Shown: positions 27,556 through 36,040, counted from the stretch's first letter. The stretch is DNA of 50,669 nt from Candidatus Aerophobota bacterium (GCA_030615365.1 JAUWZM010000009.1:1-50669), one strand, 5' to 3'. Notes: generated by a model from the letters alone, not told the origin. Made by a program: numbers and translations.

Positions 27556-28085
27556 TATAACCTCTCCACATTAATATATTCTAACTCTACGGGGGTCCCC
27601 CGTCCAAAAATTGAAACTAAAGCCTTAAGCCTCTGTTGTTGCGAATTTACCTCAATAATCTCTCCCTGGAAATTAGTAAATGGCCCCTTGGTTATACGAA
27701 TGGTTTCTCCAATATCAAAAATTATTCCAGGCTTAGGCTTTTTCTCTAAAAGACCCATTCGATATTCAATATTGTCTATCTCTTTTTTATCCAGAGGAAC
27801 AGGTTGACTTTTAGGACCAACAAAACCAGTAACTCCAGGAGTATCACTAATTATATACTTTGTCTCATCAGTAAGCGTGGCTTCTATCAGTATATACCCT
27901 GGGAAAAACTTTCTTTTATATATTTTTCTTTTTCCATTTCTCACTTCAGCTATTCTTTCTGTTGGAATTAGAATTCGAGATATTTTATCCTTTGCTCCGA
28001 ATGACTCGATTCTTTGCTCAAGATTGGCTTTTACCCTATCCTCTTGTCCTGCATAAGTATGAAGAGCATACCATCTTTTAGCCAT
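27555..28085 (-). CDS. nusG: Transcription elongation factor NusG
   Basis: 176 aa from the ATG giving [15 protein letters not shown]; a GTG three codons earlier (28094) is also possible and closer to an AGGA. The NGN domain is followed by a KOW domain ([24 protein letters not shown]). It couples RNA polymerase to S10 or Rho. No long domain-II insertion such as those of Thermotoga or Aquifex. Confidence 0.96.
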   Translation of the reverse strand: MAKRWYALHTYAGQEDRVKANLEQRIESFGAKDKISRILIPTERIAEVRNGKRKIYKRKFFPGYILIEATLTDETKYIISDTPGVTGFVGPKSQPVPLDKKEIDNIEYRMGLLEKKPKPGIIFDIGETIRITKGPFTNFQGEIIEVNSQQQRLKALVSIFGRGTPVELEYINVERL

Positions 28086-28095
28086 TATTCTCACT

Positions 28096-28281
28096 TCATC
28101 CTAAAAAAATTCTCCACATCTGGAGAAATAGGAGATCAATTCCACCTATAACAATAGAAAAAAGAATTATGGCTGCCAAAGAAATAATAGTTGATCTTAC
28201 AACTTCGCCTCGTGTAGGCCAGCTCACTTTTTTTAACTCAGCCCTAACCGAGTAAAGAAAGCTCTTTATTTTATTAGCCAT
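28096..28281 (-). CDS. secE: Preprotein translocase subunit SecE
   Basis: 61 aa, single-helix type. The amphipathic segment SFLYSVRAELKKVSWPTRGEV carries the KVxWP signature, followed by one membrane span (STIISLAAIILFSIVIGGIDLLF). I start at the ATG 28279-28281 (MANKIKSF), which has AGGA upstream. A 23-codon upstream extension is non-homologous and runs towards the tRNA. Partner of SecY at 1.8 kb. Confidence 0.94.
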   Translation of the reverse strand: MANKIKSFLYSVRAELKKVSWPTRGEVVRSTIISLAAIILFSIVIGGIDLLFLQMWRIFLG

Positions 28282-28397
28282 TTGGAAATTCCTATTGTTA
28301 TTAAGATATACCCTGTTGTGCTTGGTAATGTGCAAAACGCATGAATGCATAAAAGCGTAAATACGTTACAAAAACTGTTCACTAATTACCAAACTAC

Positions 28398-28474
28398 TGG
28401 CAGGCCCGGCAGGACTCGAACCCGCAACCGCCGGATTTGGAGTCCGGTGCTCTCGCCAGTTGAGCTACGGACCT
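28398..28474 (-). tRNA. trnW: tRNA-Trp (CCA)
   Basis: Full cloverleaf on the minus strand: acceptor AGGTCCG/CGGGCCT, anticodon loop CTCCAAA with CCA at 28438-28440, T-loop GTTCGAGTC, discriminator G and an encoded CCA end. It lies in the tuf–secE interval as in E. coli. Its first two bases overlap the stop codon of rpmG. Confidence 0.96.
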
Positions 28475-28613
28475 ATTTCTCTTTATGAGGAGTATGTCGA
28501 CGACAAAATTTACAGTACTTTTTTAATTTCAAAGAAGATACTTTCTTATTCCGCATAGTCGTGTAATTTCTTTGCTTGCACTGAGTGCAAATAAGAGTTA
28601 TTATTTCAGCCAC
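28473..28613 (-). CDS. rpmG: 50S ribosomal protein L33, zinc type
   Basis: A short 46-aa gene with GTG start (28611-28613; AGGA seven bases upstream): reads [18 protein letters not shown], then [16 protein letters not shown]. Two Cys pairs (CTQC and CKFC) mark the zinc C+ form. It sits 9 bp after tuf and its TAG stop overlaps the 5' end of tRNA-Trp by two bases, so processing of the tRNA would cut the mRNA at its stop codon. Confidence 0.95.
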   Translation of the reverse strand: MAEIITLICTQCKQRNYTTMRNKKVSSLKLKKYCKFCRRHTPHKEK

Positions 28614-28622
28614 TGGATTTTC

Positions 28623-29825
28623 CTATTCAATAATTTTACCTACAACCCCAGCTCCAACCGTGTGACCTCCCTCTCTTATAGCGAATCTTAACCCCTGTTC
28701 CATAGCAATGGGAGTGATGAGTTTAACGGTTAGTCGCACAGTGTCTCCTGGCATTACCATCTCCACGTCCTCAGGAAGAGAGGAATCACCGGTAACATCT
28801 GTGGTTCTAAAATAAAACTGAGGTCGATACCCTTCAAAGAAGGGAGTATGTCGACCACCCTCCTCCTTGGTTAAAATGTATGTTTGTGCTTCAAATTTGG
28901 TATGAGGAGTTATGCTACCTGGAGCAGCTAAAACCTGTCCTCTCTCCACTTCATCCTTGACCACTCCCCTTAAGAGAACCCCTATATTATCACCTGCTTG
29001 GCCTTCGTCCAGAGTTTTTCTAAACATCTCCACACCCGTAGCCACTGTTTTTCTGATTTCTTTGGTCATTCCCACTATTTCAACAGGGTCACCTGTTTTC
29101 ACCACTCCTCTTTCCACTCTACCTGTAACCACAGTACCTCTTCCTGTTATAGTAAAAATATCCTCTACAGCCAATAAGAAGGGTTTATCTGTCTCTCTTT
29201 TCGGAAGAGGAATGTACTCATCCACAGCATTAAGAAGCTTTAATATTGGTCCACATTTTGGACAATCCTCTTTCCCACATAAGCAACTCAGACACTGAAG
29301 AGCTGACCCGGCAATTATTGGAATATCATCTCCTGGAAAATTATATTTGTCAAGAAGTTCTCTCACTTCCAACTCTACCAACTCCAACAACTCTTTATCT
29401 TCCACCTGATCAACTTTATTCAAAAAGACCACTATAGCAGGGACATTTACCTGCCGAGCAAGGAGGATATGCTCCCTGGTTTGAGGCATGGCTCCATCAG
29501 CAGCCGAAACTACTAAAATAGTCCCATCCATCTGCGCTGCCCCAGTAATCATATTCTTAATATAATCAGCGTGCCCGGGACAATCTATGTGAGCGTAATG
29601 TCTTTTTTCTGTTTCATATTCTGCATGGTAAATAGCAATAGTCAGGCCCCTTTCCTTTTCTTCGGGAGCATTATCGATTTCCTCTAAGGTTTTAGGGATA
29701 GCCAATCCTTTCTTAGCCAAAAGCTGAGTTATGGCAGCAGTAAGAGTAGTCTTGCCATGATCAACGTGACCTATAGTTCCAACATTGATATGAGGTTTGG
29801 TTCTTAGAAATTTTTCTTTCGCCAT
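28623..29825 (-). CDS. tuf: Elongation factor Tu
   Basis: 400 aa GTPase that delivers aminoacyl-t[25 protein letters not shown] and NKVD are intact; domain 2/3 motifs GRVERG and [19 protein letters not shown] follow. Unusual: where most EF-Tu have an acidic stretch after GSAL there is a cysteine-rich insert ([17 protein letters not shown], five Cys near residues 174-190) that could bind metal. AAGGAGG lies eight bases before the ATG. Only one tuf copy in the window. Confidence 0.98.
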   Translation of the reverse strand: MAKEKFLRTKPHINVGTIGHVDHGKTTLTAAITQLLAKKGLAIPKTLEEIDNAPEEKERGLTIAIYHAEYETEKRHYAHIDCPGHADYIKNMITGAAQMDGTILVVSAADGAMPQTREHILLARQVNVPAIVVFLNKVDQVEDKELLELVELEVRELLDKYNFPGDDIPIIAGSALQCLSCLCGKEDCPKCGPILKLLNAVDEYIPLPKRETDKPFLLAVEDIFTITGRGTVVTGRVERGVVKTGDPVEIVGMTKEIRKTVATGVEMFRKTLDEGQAGDNIGVLLRGVVKDEVERGQVLAAPGSITPHTKFEAQTYILTKEEGGRHTPFFEGYRPQFYFRTTDVTGDSSLPEDVEMVMPGDTVRLTVKLITPIAMEQGLRFAIREGGHTVGAGVVGKIIE

Positions 29826-29893
29826 CTTTTTTTCCTCCTTATTTCTCCTTATCTATAAGTAAAGCATTTATAAATAACACCCAGTAAGATACA

Positions 29894-29912
29894 TCAGGGG
29901 GCAAACCCCTGA
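29894..29912. other. Small hairpin between tRNA-Thr and tuf
   Basis: Perfect 7-bp arms TCAGGGG and CCCCTGA around GCAAA. No U-run follows on the minus strand, so it is not a standard terminator; it could protect or help process the tuf leader. The neighbouring spacer contains nothing else recognisable. Confidence 0.4.
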
Positions 29913-29915
29913 AAG

Positions 29916-29988
29916 AGCCCACGACCGGATTCGAACCGGTGACCTCATCCTTACCAAGGATGTGCTCTTCCCCCTGAGCCACGTGGGC
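29916..29988 (-). tRNA. trnT: tRNA-Thr (GGT)
   Basis: Acceptor GCCCACG/CGTGGGC, anticodon loop with GGT (29953-29955), T-loop GGTTCGAATCC. No encoded CCA. It lies upstream of tuf as in the classic tRNA-Tyr/Thr–tufB order. Confidence 0.95.
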
Positions 29989-29991
29989 ATT

Positions 29992-30019
29992 ACTAAATTT
30001 TGCTTTAGCAAAATTTAGT
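29992..30019. other. 28-bp palindrome between two tRNAs
   Basis: Perfect arms ACTAAATTTTGCT and AGCAAAATTTAGT with a 2-bp centre, three bases upstream of the tRNA-Thr 5' end. Possible processing or pausing signal. Confidence 0.5.
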
Positions 30020-30108
30020 AATTAATAGTTATTGATCCATAGTTTGAAACCAACACTGTCTTTTTTAAAGTTTTGACACTTTTTTCTTGAACTTCTAGTA
30101 ACTAAGCC

Positions 30109-30145
30109 CACTATATAAGGATAGCAAAGTTATCCTTATATAGTG
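30109..30145. other. 15-bp stem hairpin on the tRNA-Tyr 3' end
   Basis: Perfect 15-bp arms (CACTATATAAGGATA and its complement) around a 7-nt loop. The arm next to the tRNA includes its discriminator base, so the hairpin would compete with or mark the 3' trailer. No U-run on the minus strand. Confidence 0.55.
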
Positions 30146-30225
30146 GGGAGGGATGGATTTGAACCATCGTAGGCAACGCCAACGGGTTTACAGCCCGCCC
30201 CATTTGGCCACTCTGGCACCTCCCC
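30144..30225 (-). tRNA. trnY: tRNA-Tyr (GTA)
   Basis: Class II tRNA with long variable arm: acceptor GGGGAGG/CCTCCCC, anticodon GTA (30189-30191) in CTGTAAA, T-loop GGTTCAAATCC. CCA not encoded. Upstream spacer (30226-30345) carries a degenerate heptamer series (TAGTCCA, TAGTCTA, TTAGTCC) and no convincing promoter; ppdK readthrough is possible. Confidence 0.95.
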
Positions 30226-30345
30226 CAAAATAGTCCATAGTCTAGTAGGCCTTAGTCCTAAGTCTGAATAAGAACTGTCGGCTACAAATTTATTATCGAA
30301 AAACTTTGATATAGCGAGATCATTCAACCCAATGAAATCAATGAA

Positions 30346-32997
30346 CTATTTCTGATTTTCCTCTATTTTTGCTTGAGCAGCAGATAAACGAGCAATAGGA
30401 ACCCTGTAAGGAGAACAGCTTACATAATCCAAACCAATCCGGTAGCAGAACTTTACTGAGGAAGGTTCACCTCCATGCTCCCCACAAATTCCTACCTCCA
30501 GGTTCTGATTGGATTTTTTGCCTTTCTCAAGTCCCATTTGCACTAATTTTCCTACACCCTCTTGATCCAACACCTGGAATGGGTCTTCCTCTAGAACCTT
30601 CTTTTCAATGTAAAGGGGAAGAAATTTACCTTCGGCATCATCACGACTAAAACCAAAAGTTGTTTGAGTGAGATCATTAGTACCAAAGGAAAAGAAATCA
30701 GCCTCCCGAGCTATTTTATCTGCACAAAGAGCAGCTCTGGGAAGTTCTATCATTGTACCTACCCTGTATTCAAAGCAGACTTTTTCTCTTTTTAGTATCT
30801 CCTCAGCTATTTCAACTGTTTGAGTTCTAAGAATAGACAGCTCTTTTTCATTGATCACCAGAGGAATCATAACTTCGGGAAAAACTTTAACTCCCTCTCT
30901 GGTGAGCTCAGCCGCTGCTTCAAAAATTGCTCTTATCTGCATACTGTAGACTTCGGGAAAGGTAATCCCCAACCTACAACCTCTATGTCCCAACATAGGA
31001 TTTATTTCCCGCAAATCAGCTACCCGCTGAAAAATTTTCTCTTTAGCTTTAATTTCTTTTAAATCTGCCCCTTGCATTTTCAATTTAGTTATCTCTACTA
31101 AAAGATCATCATAGTTAGGTAAGAACTCATGTAAGGGTGGATCAAGCAAACGTATAATAACTGGTAAACCTTCCATTTCTCTTAAGATTCTTTTAAAGTC
31201 CTCTTTTTGTATGGGCTCTAACTTTTTAGCCGATCTTTCTCTTTCTTCTGAATTTTGAGCCATAATCATCTCTTGGACAAAGGGAAGCCTATCTTCGCCA
31301 AAAAACATATGCTCAGTCCGACAAAGTCCAATTCCCTCTGCTCCCATTTCTCGAGCTACTCGAGCATCTTGAGGAGTATCTGCATTTGCTCTTACCCCCA
31401 TAGTTCTCACTTCATCAGCCCACTCTAAAATTTCCCTGAATTCATCACTCAACTCCGGGTCCAACATAGGAACATCGCCTTTTATCACTTTGCCTGAGCT
31501 TCCATCAAGGGTTATATAATCGCCCTCTCGAAAAAGCATCCCATTCACAGTAAACTTTTTCTCCTTTTCATTTACTTTAATAGCCTCACAACCCGCCACG
31601 CAACATTTACCCATACTTCTTGCTACTATGGCAGCGTGAGATGTCATTCCTCCCCGAGAGGTAAGTATTCCCTGAGCTACAGCCATTCCATGTATATCTT
31701 CTGGAGAGGTCTCTTTACGAACTAAGATTACCTTTTTCCCTCCGTCAGCTAACTCCACAGCTCTATCGGCAGTAAATACTACCATTCCATTAGCTGCTCC
31801 TGGAGAGGCAGGTAACCCCTGAGCTATAGCTTCAACTTTAGCTTCAGAGTCAATGCGTCGGTGAAGTAACTGTTCTAACTGGGCTGGCTCTACCCTCATC
31901 AAAGCTTCCTCTTTAGATATTAACTTCTCTTTGGCCATATCTCGAGCTATCTTTACCGCTGCCTGAGCTGTTCTTTTACCAGTCCGAGTCTGAAGAAGAT
32001 AAAGTTTCCTTTTTTCTACTGTAAATTCAAAATCTTGAATATCTCGGTAATGGGTTTCCAATGTCTGAGTTATTTTATATAACTCCTGGTAAATCTGGGG
32101 CATCTCCTCTTTCAATTTAGCTAAAGGTTGAGGAGTCCTTATACCTGCTACTACATCCTCACCCTGGGCATCAATTAAATACTCTCCATAAAGATCTTTC
32201 TCTCCTGTAGCTGGATTTCTGGTAAATCCTACTCCTGTACCAGAATCATTGCCCATATTTCCAAAAACCATAGTTTGCACATTTACCGCTGTTCCCCAAT
32301 GGTCAGGAATCTTATTAATCTTGCGGTAACTAATGGCTCTTTTATTATTCCAACTGGCAAACACGGCATTTATAGCCATTTTTAATTGCTTAAAAGGATC
32401 TTGAGGAAAATCTACTTCTTCCTGGCTTACCAGGCTTTTGAAATTTTCTACCAACTCTTTCAAGCTTTCCTCAGTTAACTCAATATCCTGACTTACGCCT
32501 TTTAATTTCTTCAGTTTATCTATTAATTCCTCAAACCTTTCTCCTGGTATTCCCAAAACAACATTACCAAACATTTGAACAAGTCTGCGATAAGAATCAT
32601 AGGCAAGACGTGGGTTACCAGTTTGCTGAATTAACCCCTTTACCGTCTCATCATTAAGGCCAAGATTAAGAACCGTGTCCATCATCCCAGGCATAGAAAT
32701 TCTTGCGCCGGAACGAACGGAGACAAGTAAAGGGTTGTCCGAATCCCCAAATTTTTTTCCTGTGATACATTCCATCTCTTTTAAGTTCTTCTTTATTTCC
32801 TCATCCAATCCTGACGGATAAGATTTCTTTTCCATGTAATAAGTACAAACCTCTGTACTAATAGTAAAACCCGGGGGAACTTGGATACCAAGATTAGACA
32901 TCTCGGCTAAATTGGCACCCTTACCACCCAAAAGGTTTCTTAGCTTCGCTGAACCCTTCGCCTTATTTTTTGCAAAAAAATAAACATACCCCCCCAT
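30346..32997 (-). CDS. ppdK: Pyruvate, phosphate dikinase
   Basis: 883 aa, full length. It interconverts pyruvate + ATP + Pi and PEP + AMP + PPi. N-terminal ATP-grasp region (LGGKGANLAEM, GMMDTVLNLGLN), swivelling phosphohistidine domain with GGMTSHAAIVARSMGK, and C-terminal TIM barrel with the catalytic CGEHGGEPSSV. In anaerobes it serves PPi-based glycolysis or gluconeogenesis. Stand-alone gene with its own promoter-like pair; GGAGG lies nine bases before ATG. Confidence 0.97.
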   Translation of the reverse strand: MGGYVYFFAKNKAKGSAKLRNLLGGKGANLAEMSNLGIQVPPGFTISTEVCTYYMEKKSYPSGLDEEIKKNLKEMECITGKKFGDSDNPLLVSVRSGARISMPGMMDTVLNLGLNDETVKGLIQQTGNPRLAYDSYRRLVQMFGNVVLGIPGERFEELIDKLKKLKGVSQDIELTEESLKELVENFKSLVSQEEVDFPQDPFKQLKMAINAVFASWNNKRAISYRKINKIPDHWGTAVNVQTMVFGNMGNDSGTGVGFTRNPATGEKDLYGEYLIDAQGEDVVAGIRTPQPLAKLKEEMPQIYQELYKITQTLETHYRDIQDFEFTVEKRKLYLLQTRTGKRTAQAAVKIARDMAKEKLISKEEALMRVEPAQLEQLLHRRIDSEAKVEAIAQGLPASPGAANGMVVFTADRAVELADGGKKVILVRKETSPEDIHGMAVAQGILTSRGGMTSHAAIVARSMGKCCVAGCEAIKVNEKEKKFTVNGMLFREGDYITLDGSSGKVIKGDVPMLDPELSDEFREILEWADEVRTMGVRANADTPQDARVAREMGAEGIGLCRTEHMFFGEDRLPFVQEMIMAQNSEERERSAKKLEPIQKEDFKRILREMEGLPVIIRLLDPPLHEFLPNYDDLLVEITKLKMQGADLKEIKAKEKIFQRVADLREINPMLGHRGCRLGITFPEVYSMQIRAIFEAAAELTREGVKVFPEVMIPLVINEKELSILRTQTVEIAEEILKREKVCFEYRVGTMIELPRAALCADKIAREADFFSFGTNDLTQTTFGFSRDDAEGKFLPLYIEKKVLEEDPFQVLDQEGVGKLVQMGLEKGKKSNQNLEVGICGEHGGEPSSVKFCYRIGLDYVSCSPYRVPIARLSAAQAKIEENQK

Positions 32998-33036
32998 ATC
33001 TTCTTTCCTCCGATTTATTAACCAGCTTATCTTATC

Positions 33037-33065
33037 TACTTATCATATACTTTTAGTTTTGTCAA
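33037..33065 (-). promoter_or_regulatory. Putative ppdK promoter
   Basis: TTGACA at 33060-33065 is consensus; the best -10 at 17 bp spacing is TAAGTA (33037-33042), which is poor. About 40 bp upstream of the ppdK start. Confidence 0.4.
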
Positions 33066-33518
33066 CCCCCTAATATTTTGCATTGTAATAAATGATTCCC
33101 TTCTCTTCCTCTTCAGGGAAAAAATTATCAAAATCTTGAAATTCCGATACTGCAAAATACCGCATCTAAAAAGCTGATAGATATTATATTCATTTTTAAA
33201 AAATTGTCAATGATTACCTACCAAACTCTTGTTGACTCGATTATGATACGTTGATAATGGTAGCCATAAGGCTCAGAGCCTATGAAGGCATGCGCAATTT
33301 AATCAACGAAATAAAATGATTAAGACCTTGAAATTTAAGTTCCAAAACACAGGTTTAGATTCGAACAAGGGTTTTAGGGAATAAAGGGAATTGGATTTTC
33401 ACTCCTGTGTTCTATCGACTAAGCTCGCGCAGCAAGCAACTAAGGTAACAGTTTAGTTTTAATAAAAAGCTTAACTATTACCAACTAAGATTGCAGTAAG
33501 CATATTATGATTAAAGTA
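33066..33518. other. Gene-free spacer with a degenerate tRNA-like stretch
   Basis: No coding frame of note. It contains a perfect 13-bp palindrome (33269-33281, AGGCTCAGAGCCT) preceded on the plus strand by TTGACT and TGATAAT. On the minus strand around 33350-33430 there is a run resembling a decayed tRNA-Phe: D-arm-like GAGCTTAGTCGATAGAAC, then GGAGTGAAAATCC and T-loop-like GTTCGAATC. Its acceptor and T stems do not pair, so it is not called as a gene. Confidence 0.35.
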
Positions 33519-33595
33519 TGGCGGGGCCGACGAGACTTGAACTCGCGACCTCCTGATCGACAGTCAGGCATTCTATCCAACTGAACTACGGCCCC
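33519..33595 (-). tRNA. trnD: tRNA-Asp (GTC)
   Basis: Acceptor GGGGCCG/CGGCCCC, anticodon GTC (33559-33561) in CTGTCGA, T-loop AGTTCAAGTCT, discriminator G and encoded CCA. Follows tRNA-Val by about 31 bp. Confidence 0.95.
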
Positions 33596-33626
33596 ATTCC
33601 AATAAAATAGCTCCACTATTTTGCTA

Positions 33627-33702
33627 TGGTGGGCGAAACAGGACTTGAACCCGTGACCTCTGCCGCGTGAAGGCAGCGCTCTCCCAACTGAGCTATTCGC
33701 CC
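33627..33702 (-). tRNA. trnV: tRNA-Val (CAC)
   Basis: Acceptor GGGCGAA/TTCGCCC, anticodon loop TTCACGC with CAC at 33667-33669, T-loop GGTTCAAGTCC, discriminator A and encoded CCA. A good promoter lies 130 bp upstream, with a repeat element between promoter and tRNA. Confidence 0.93.
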
Positions 33703-33718
33703 ATATGTCTAAAAATAC

Positions 33719-33832
33719 GTAACTATTTAGCCACCAAAGCAAAACAACAAGATTATGCAATAATTCTCTTACTATCCCCAAGAGATTCGAAATACATAAT
33801 CATCTTGGCGACTTCGTAGCTACGCTACTGTT
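33719..33832. repeat. Diverged family A-like element in a tRNA leader
   Basis: About 114 bp. Left end TAACTATTTAGCCACCAAAG; the reverse-complemented right end begins TAACAGTAGCGTAGCTACG, and inner arms GATTATG/CATAATC pair. Shares the GTAACTATTYAGCC terminus with families A and B. Sits between promoter and tRNA-Val. Confidence 0.5.
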
Positions 33833-33835
33833 AAA

Positions 33836-33863
33836 AATATATATTATTTTTGACAAAAGTCAA
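33836..33863 (-). promoter_or_regulatory. Putative promoter for tRNA-Val/Asp
   Basis: TTGACT (33858-33863), 16 bp, TATATT (33836-33841), facing the two tRNA genes. Confidence 0.55.
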
Positions 33864-33899
33864 CCCATCTTCATCATCTTCGCATTACCACATCCAGGA

Positions 33900-34502
33900 T
33901 TAAGCAGCTTTCTTCTCAAAAATAGAGACACATTTGTTATACAGTCTTATTATCTTCGCAAAGAAAAAAGTAAGTTTTCCTCTGGTTGCGAAAATTATAC
34001 TTACACCTATCAACGATACAAAAATACTGCCAATAATATCAAAGGGAAAATGAACACCACAAAAAATTCTTGCCAGACTAACTAATAGAGAAAGAACAAG
34101 GAAAATTACGCCATTTTTAAATTCTTTAAGAAAAATTAATGAAAAAACCACTGCAAGCATCGCAGTAGTATGATCACTTGGGAAAGAACTGTCGGGAGCA
34201 TGTAGAATTAAATTTTTTCCCAAGCCAATCATAAAAGGTCTTGGATGAAAATAAATGAAACTGATTCCCCGTGCAACAGCCAAAGATATCAAAACAGAAG
34301 CAAGTATGAATAGGGCTTCTTTCTTATTTTCATCTTTCTTAACTTTTTTAAACCACAGATAGATAAGGAATATAGGGATAATAAAAATTAAATAATTTGC
34401 TATAAAAATCATAGTTATATCTAATATGCGATTTTTAACTGCAATACCATTGATAAGATTAAACAGATAAATATTTAAATCAGAAACAGTGTGAATTACC
34501 AT
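33900..34502 (-). CDS. PAP2-family membrane phosphatase
   Basis: 200 aa with about five or six membrane helices. The three acid-phosphatase signatures are present in variant form: FHPRPF, FPSDHTTA (canonical PSGH) and ARIFCGVHFPFDI (SRxxxGxHxxxD). The family includes undecaprenyl-diphosphatase (BcrC) and phosphatidylglycerophosphate or lipid-A phosphatases; the length and layout fit a BcrC-like role in recycling the cell-wall carrier, but substrate is inferred. Stand-alone gene next to a MITE-like element and tRNAs. Confidence 0.85.
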   Translation of the reverse strand: MVIHTVSDLNIYLFNLINGIAVKNRILDITMIFIANYLIFIIPIFLIYLWFKKVKKDENKKEALFILASVLISLAVARGISFIYFHPRPFMIGLGKNLILHAPDSSFPSDHTTAMLAVVFSLIFLKEFKNGVIFLVLSLLVSLARIFCGVHFPFDIIGSIFVSLIGVSIIFATRGKLTFFFAKIIRLYNKCVSIFEKKAA

Positions 34503-34605
34503 GAATTAATACCTCTAAAAGAATCTCAGTTATTGTTTATAATAGAATTAAGATCTCATGAAAAATTGTAAAATTCCCGCCAAAGGAACATAGTGAAAAA
34601 TATTT

Positions 34606-34783
34606 GTAACAGTTCGGGCCACTAAGTCACCAAGGCACAAAGAAGTGATATGAATTTTAAACCTCCATCGGAAAGAGAAGAATTCATTGCTAAAAAAATT
34701 AACCACTGAAGACACAGAATACGCTAAAATTTTAAGACCGGGGTTTACTTGGTGTCTTCGTGTCTTGGTGGCTGAATAGTAAC
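34606..34783. repeat. MITE-like element, family A copy 2
   Basis: 178 bp, reverse complement of the element at 17-191 with only scattered differences. Ends GTAACAGTTC and GTTACTATTC (inverted). Flanked by AAATATTT on both sides (34598-34605, 34784-34791), a possible 8-bp target duplication, though this octamer is itself palindromic. Lies between the PAP2 gene and the tRNA. Confidence 0.75.
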
Positions 34784-34869
34784 AAATATTTACTGATTTG
34801 GGTAGGAATTTTGAAAGCAAGATAGCCAATCCTTCAGCAAAATGACTCTACCATCCTACTATAGCTTAG

Positions 34870-34942
34870 TGGGCCCAGGAGGACTCGAACCTCCGACCCG
34901 CGGATTATGAGTCCGCTGCTCTGCCAACTGAGCTATGGGCCC
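34870..34942 (-). tRNA. tRNA with CAT anticodon (Met or Ile2)
   Basis: Cloverleaf with acceptor GGGCCCA/TGGGCCC, anticodon loop CTCATAA, T-loop GGTTCGAGTCC, no CCA encoded. Not an initiator type by its fully paired acceptor. CAT could be elongator Met or lysidine-modified Ile2; I cannot decide. Its 5' half (34901-34942) is repeated at 42679-42720 and the gene is the target of the island, so its present 5' half and upstream DNA come from the island. Confidence 0.92.
34901..34942. repeat. Attachment site repeat, integrase side
   Basis: 42 bp identical to 42679-42720, running from the anticodon arm to the first base of the tRNA. It is the integrase-proximal att site, with the int stop codon 60 bp away. 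Confidence 0.9.
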
Positions 34943-35002
34943 AAGAACTTATCAGATAGAGCTTTTAGAAGATTGCGGTTCTTAACGCTTTGTCTCTTGT
35001 GG

Positions 35003-36016
35003 CTATATTGTGACTACCTTGCGCATTTTCTCACCCAAATTATCCACAGCCTTTCTCTTATGATCTGGAGACAAATGAGCGTACCTGAGAGTCATTTCTA
35101 ATGACTTATGTCCAAGTAGTTCTTGAATTGTCTTCAAATCCACCCCATTCATTACTAAATGGGAAGCAAACGTATGCCTCAGGTCGTGAAACCTAAAATC
35201 CTTTATTCCTGCTCTCTTGCAAGCACTCCTGAAACCCTTGTCAACTTTACCAAAGGGAGAGCCGTCTTCGTGAGAAAAAACATAATCACTTTTTGAGCCC
35301 TCTTTTAATCTCTTCAGGAGCTCCAAAAGCAAGTTATTTACGGGGATTTCTCTTTTTTCTCCACTCTTACTATTCATAATATATATCAATCTTTGATTGA
35401 TGTCAACATCTGACCATTTCGAATTTAGTATCTCACCCCGCCGCATTCCTGTATTCAAAGCCACAATTATGATGGGATTCAGATGACCCGAGCATTCCCG
35501 AAGCAATCTGTCTATCTCGTTTGACTCTAAATATCTGACCCTCCTGTTGTTTTCTTTATAGAGTTTTACCTTCCTTACTGGATTTTGCTCCACTTTTTCC
35601 CATTCAATAGCTTTGTTAAAGATAGTCTTGAGACAGGCCAGTTCTCTATTCACGGTTGCTGACGCAACTGTCTTGATTCTTTCTTTCTTATACTTCTCAA
35701 TATCAAGAGGAGTCAGCTCATGCAAAAGCTTTTCTTGAAAGAACGACACCAGGTTATTAACCAATTGGATATCTCTCTTCCAGGATCTCTTATTGGGTTT
35801 TGAATAATACTCGATAAATTGGTGGGCGAAGTAGGCAAATCTGATCTTTTCTTGTCTTTTCTTGTCTAAGAACTTATTCTCAGCAACCTCTGTTTTTCTT
35901 TTAGCCAGAGCCTGTTCTGCAGCTCTTTTATTCGGACCTACCACCTCTCGGTGTCTTCCGCCCAATTGGTCATAATAATCAATATACCAGATTCTATCTC
36001 TTTTATAAATTCCCAT
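35003..36016 (-). CDS. int: Tyrosine-type site-specific integrase
   Basis: 337 aa. The N-terminal arm and SAM-like core-binding domain (to ~residue 160) precede a catalytic domain with Arg192 (TGMRRGE), the beta-hairpin Lys near 217-221, HDLRH at 277-281, His303 (LGHKS) and nucleophile Tyr312 (RYAHLSP). All residues for catalysis are present. It catalyses strand exchange between the tRNA att site and a circular island. It ends 60 bp from the tRNA and is transcribed towards it, so it could contribute tRNA transcription. Confidence 0.96.
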   Translation of the reverse strand: MGIYKRDRIWYIDYYDQLGGRHREVVGPNKRAAEQALAKRKTEVAENKFLDKKRQEKIRFAYFAHQFIEYYSKPNKRSWKRDIQLVNNLVSFFQEKLLHELTPLDIEKYKKERIKTVASATVNRELACLKTIFNKAIEWEKVEQNPVRKVKLYKENNRRVRYLESNEIDRLLRECSGHLNPIIIVALNTGMRRGEILNSKWSDVDINQRLIYIMNSKSGEKREIPVNNLLLELLKRLKEGSKSDYVFSHEDGSPFGKVDKGFRSACKRAGIKDFRFHDLRHTFASHLVMNGVDLKTIQELLGHKSLEMTLRYAHLSPDHKRKAVDNLGEKMRKVVTI

Positions 36017-36040
36017 TAATTACTCCCCTGCCTCAACTGC

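Noticed and set aside
30136..30327. A 63-codon frame over tRNA-Tyr
   Set aside because: The peptide EVPEWPNGAGCKPVG is translated tRNA; the cloverleaf explains it.
30226..30345. Promoter for the tRNA-Tyr–tuf operon
   Set aside because: I could not find hexamers at sensible spacing; only a degenerate heptamer series is visible.
33485..33781. A 98-codon frame across tRNA-Asp and tRNA-Val
   Set aside because: It is the translation of two tRNA genes (VQLDRMPDCRSGGREFKS is a well-known tRNA artefact).
34548..34829. A 93-codon minus-strand frame across the family A repeat
   Set aside because: It is read through a palindromic MITE-like element, matches no family, and the mirror copy at 17-191 does not preserve the frame.
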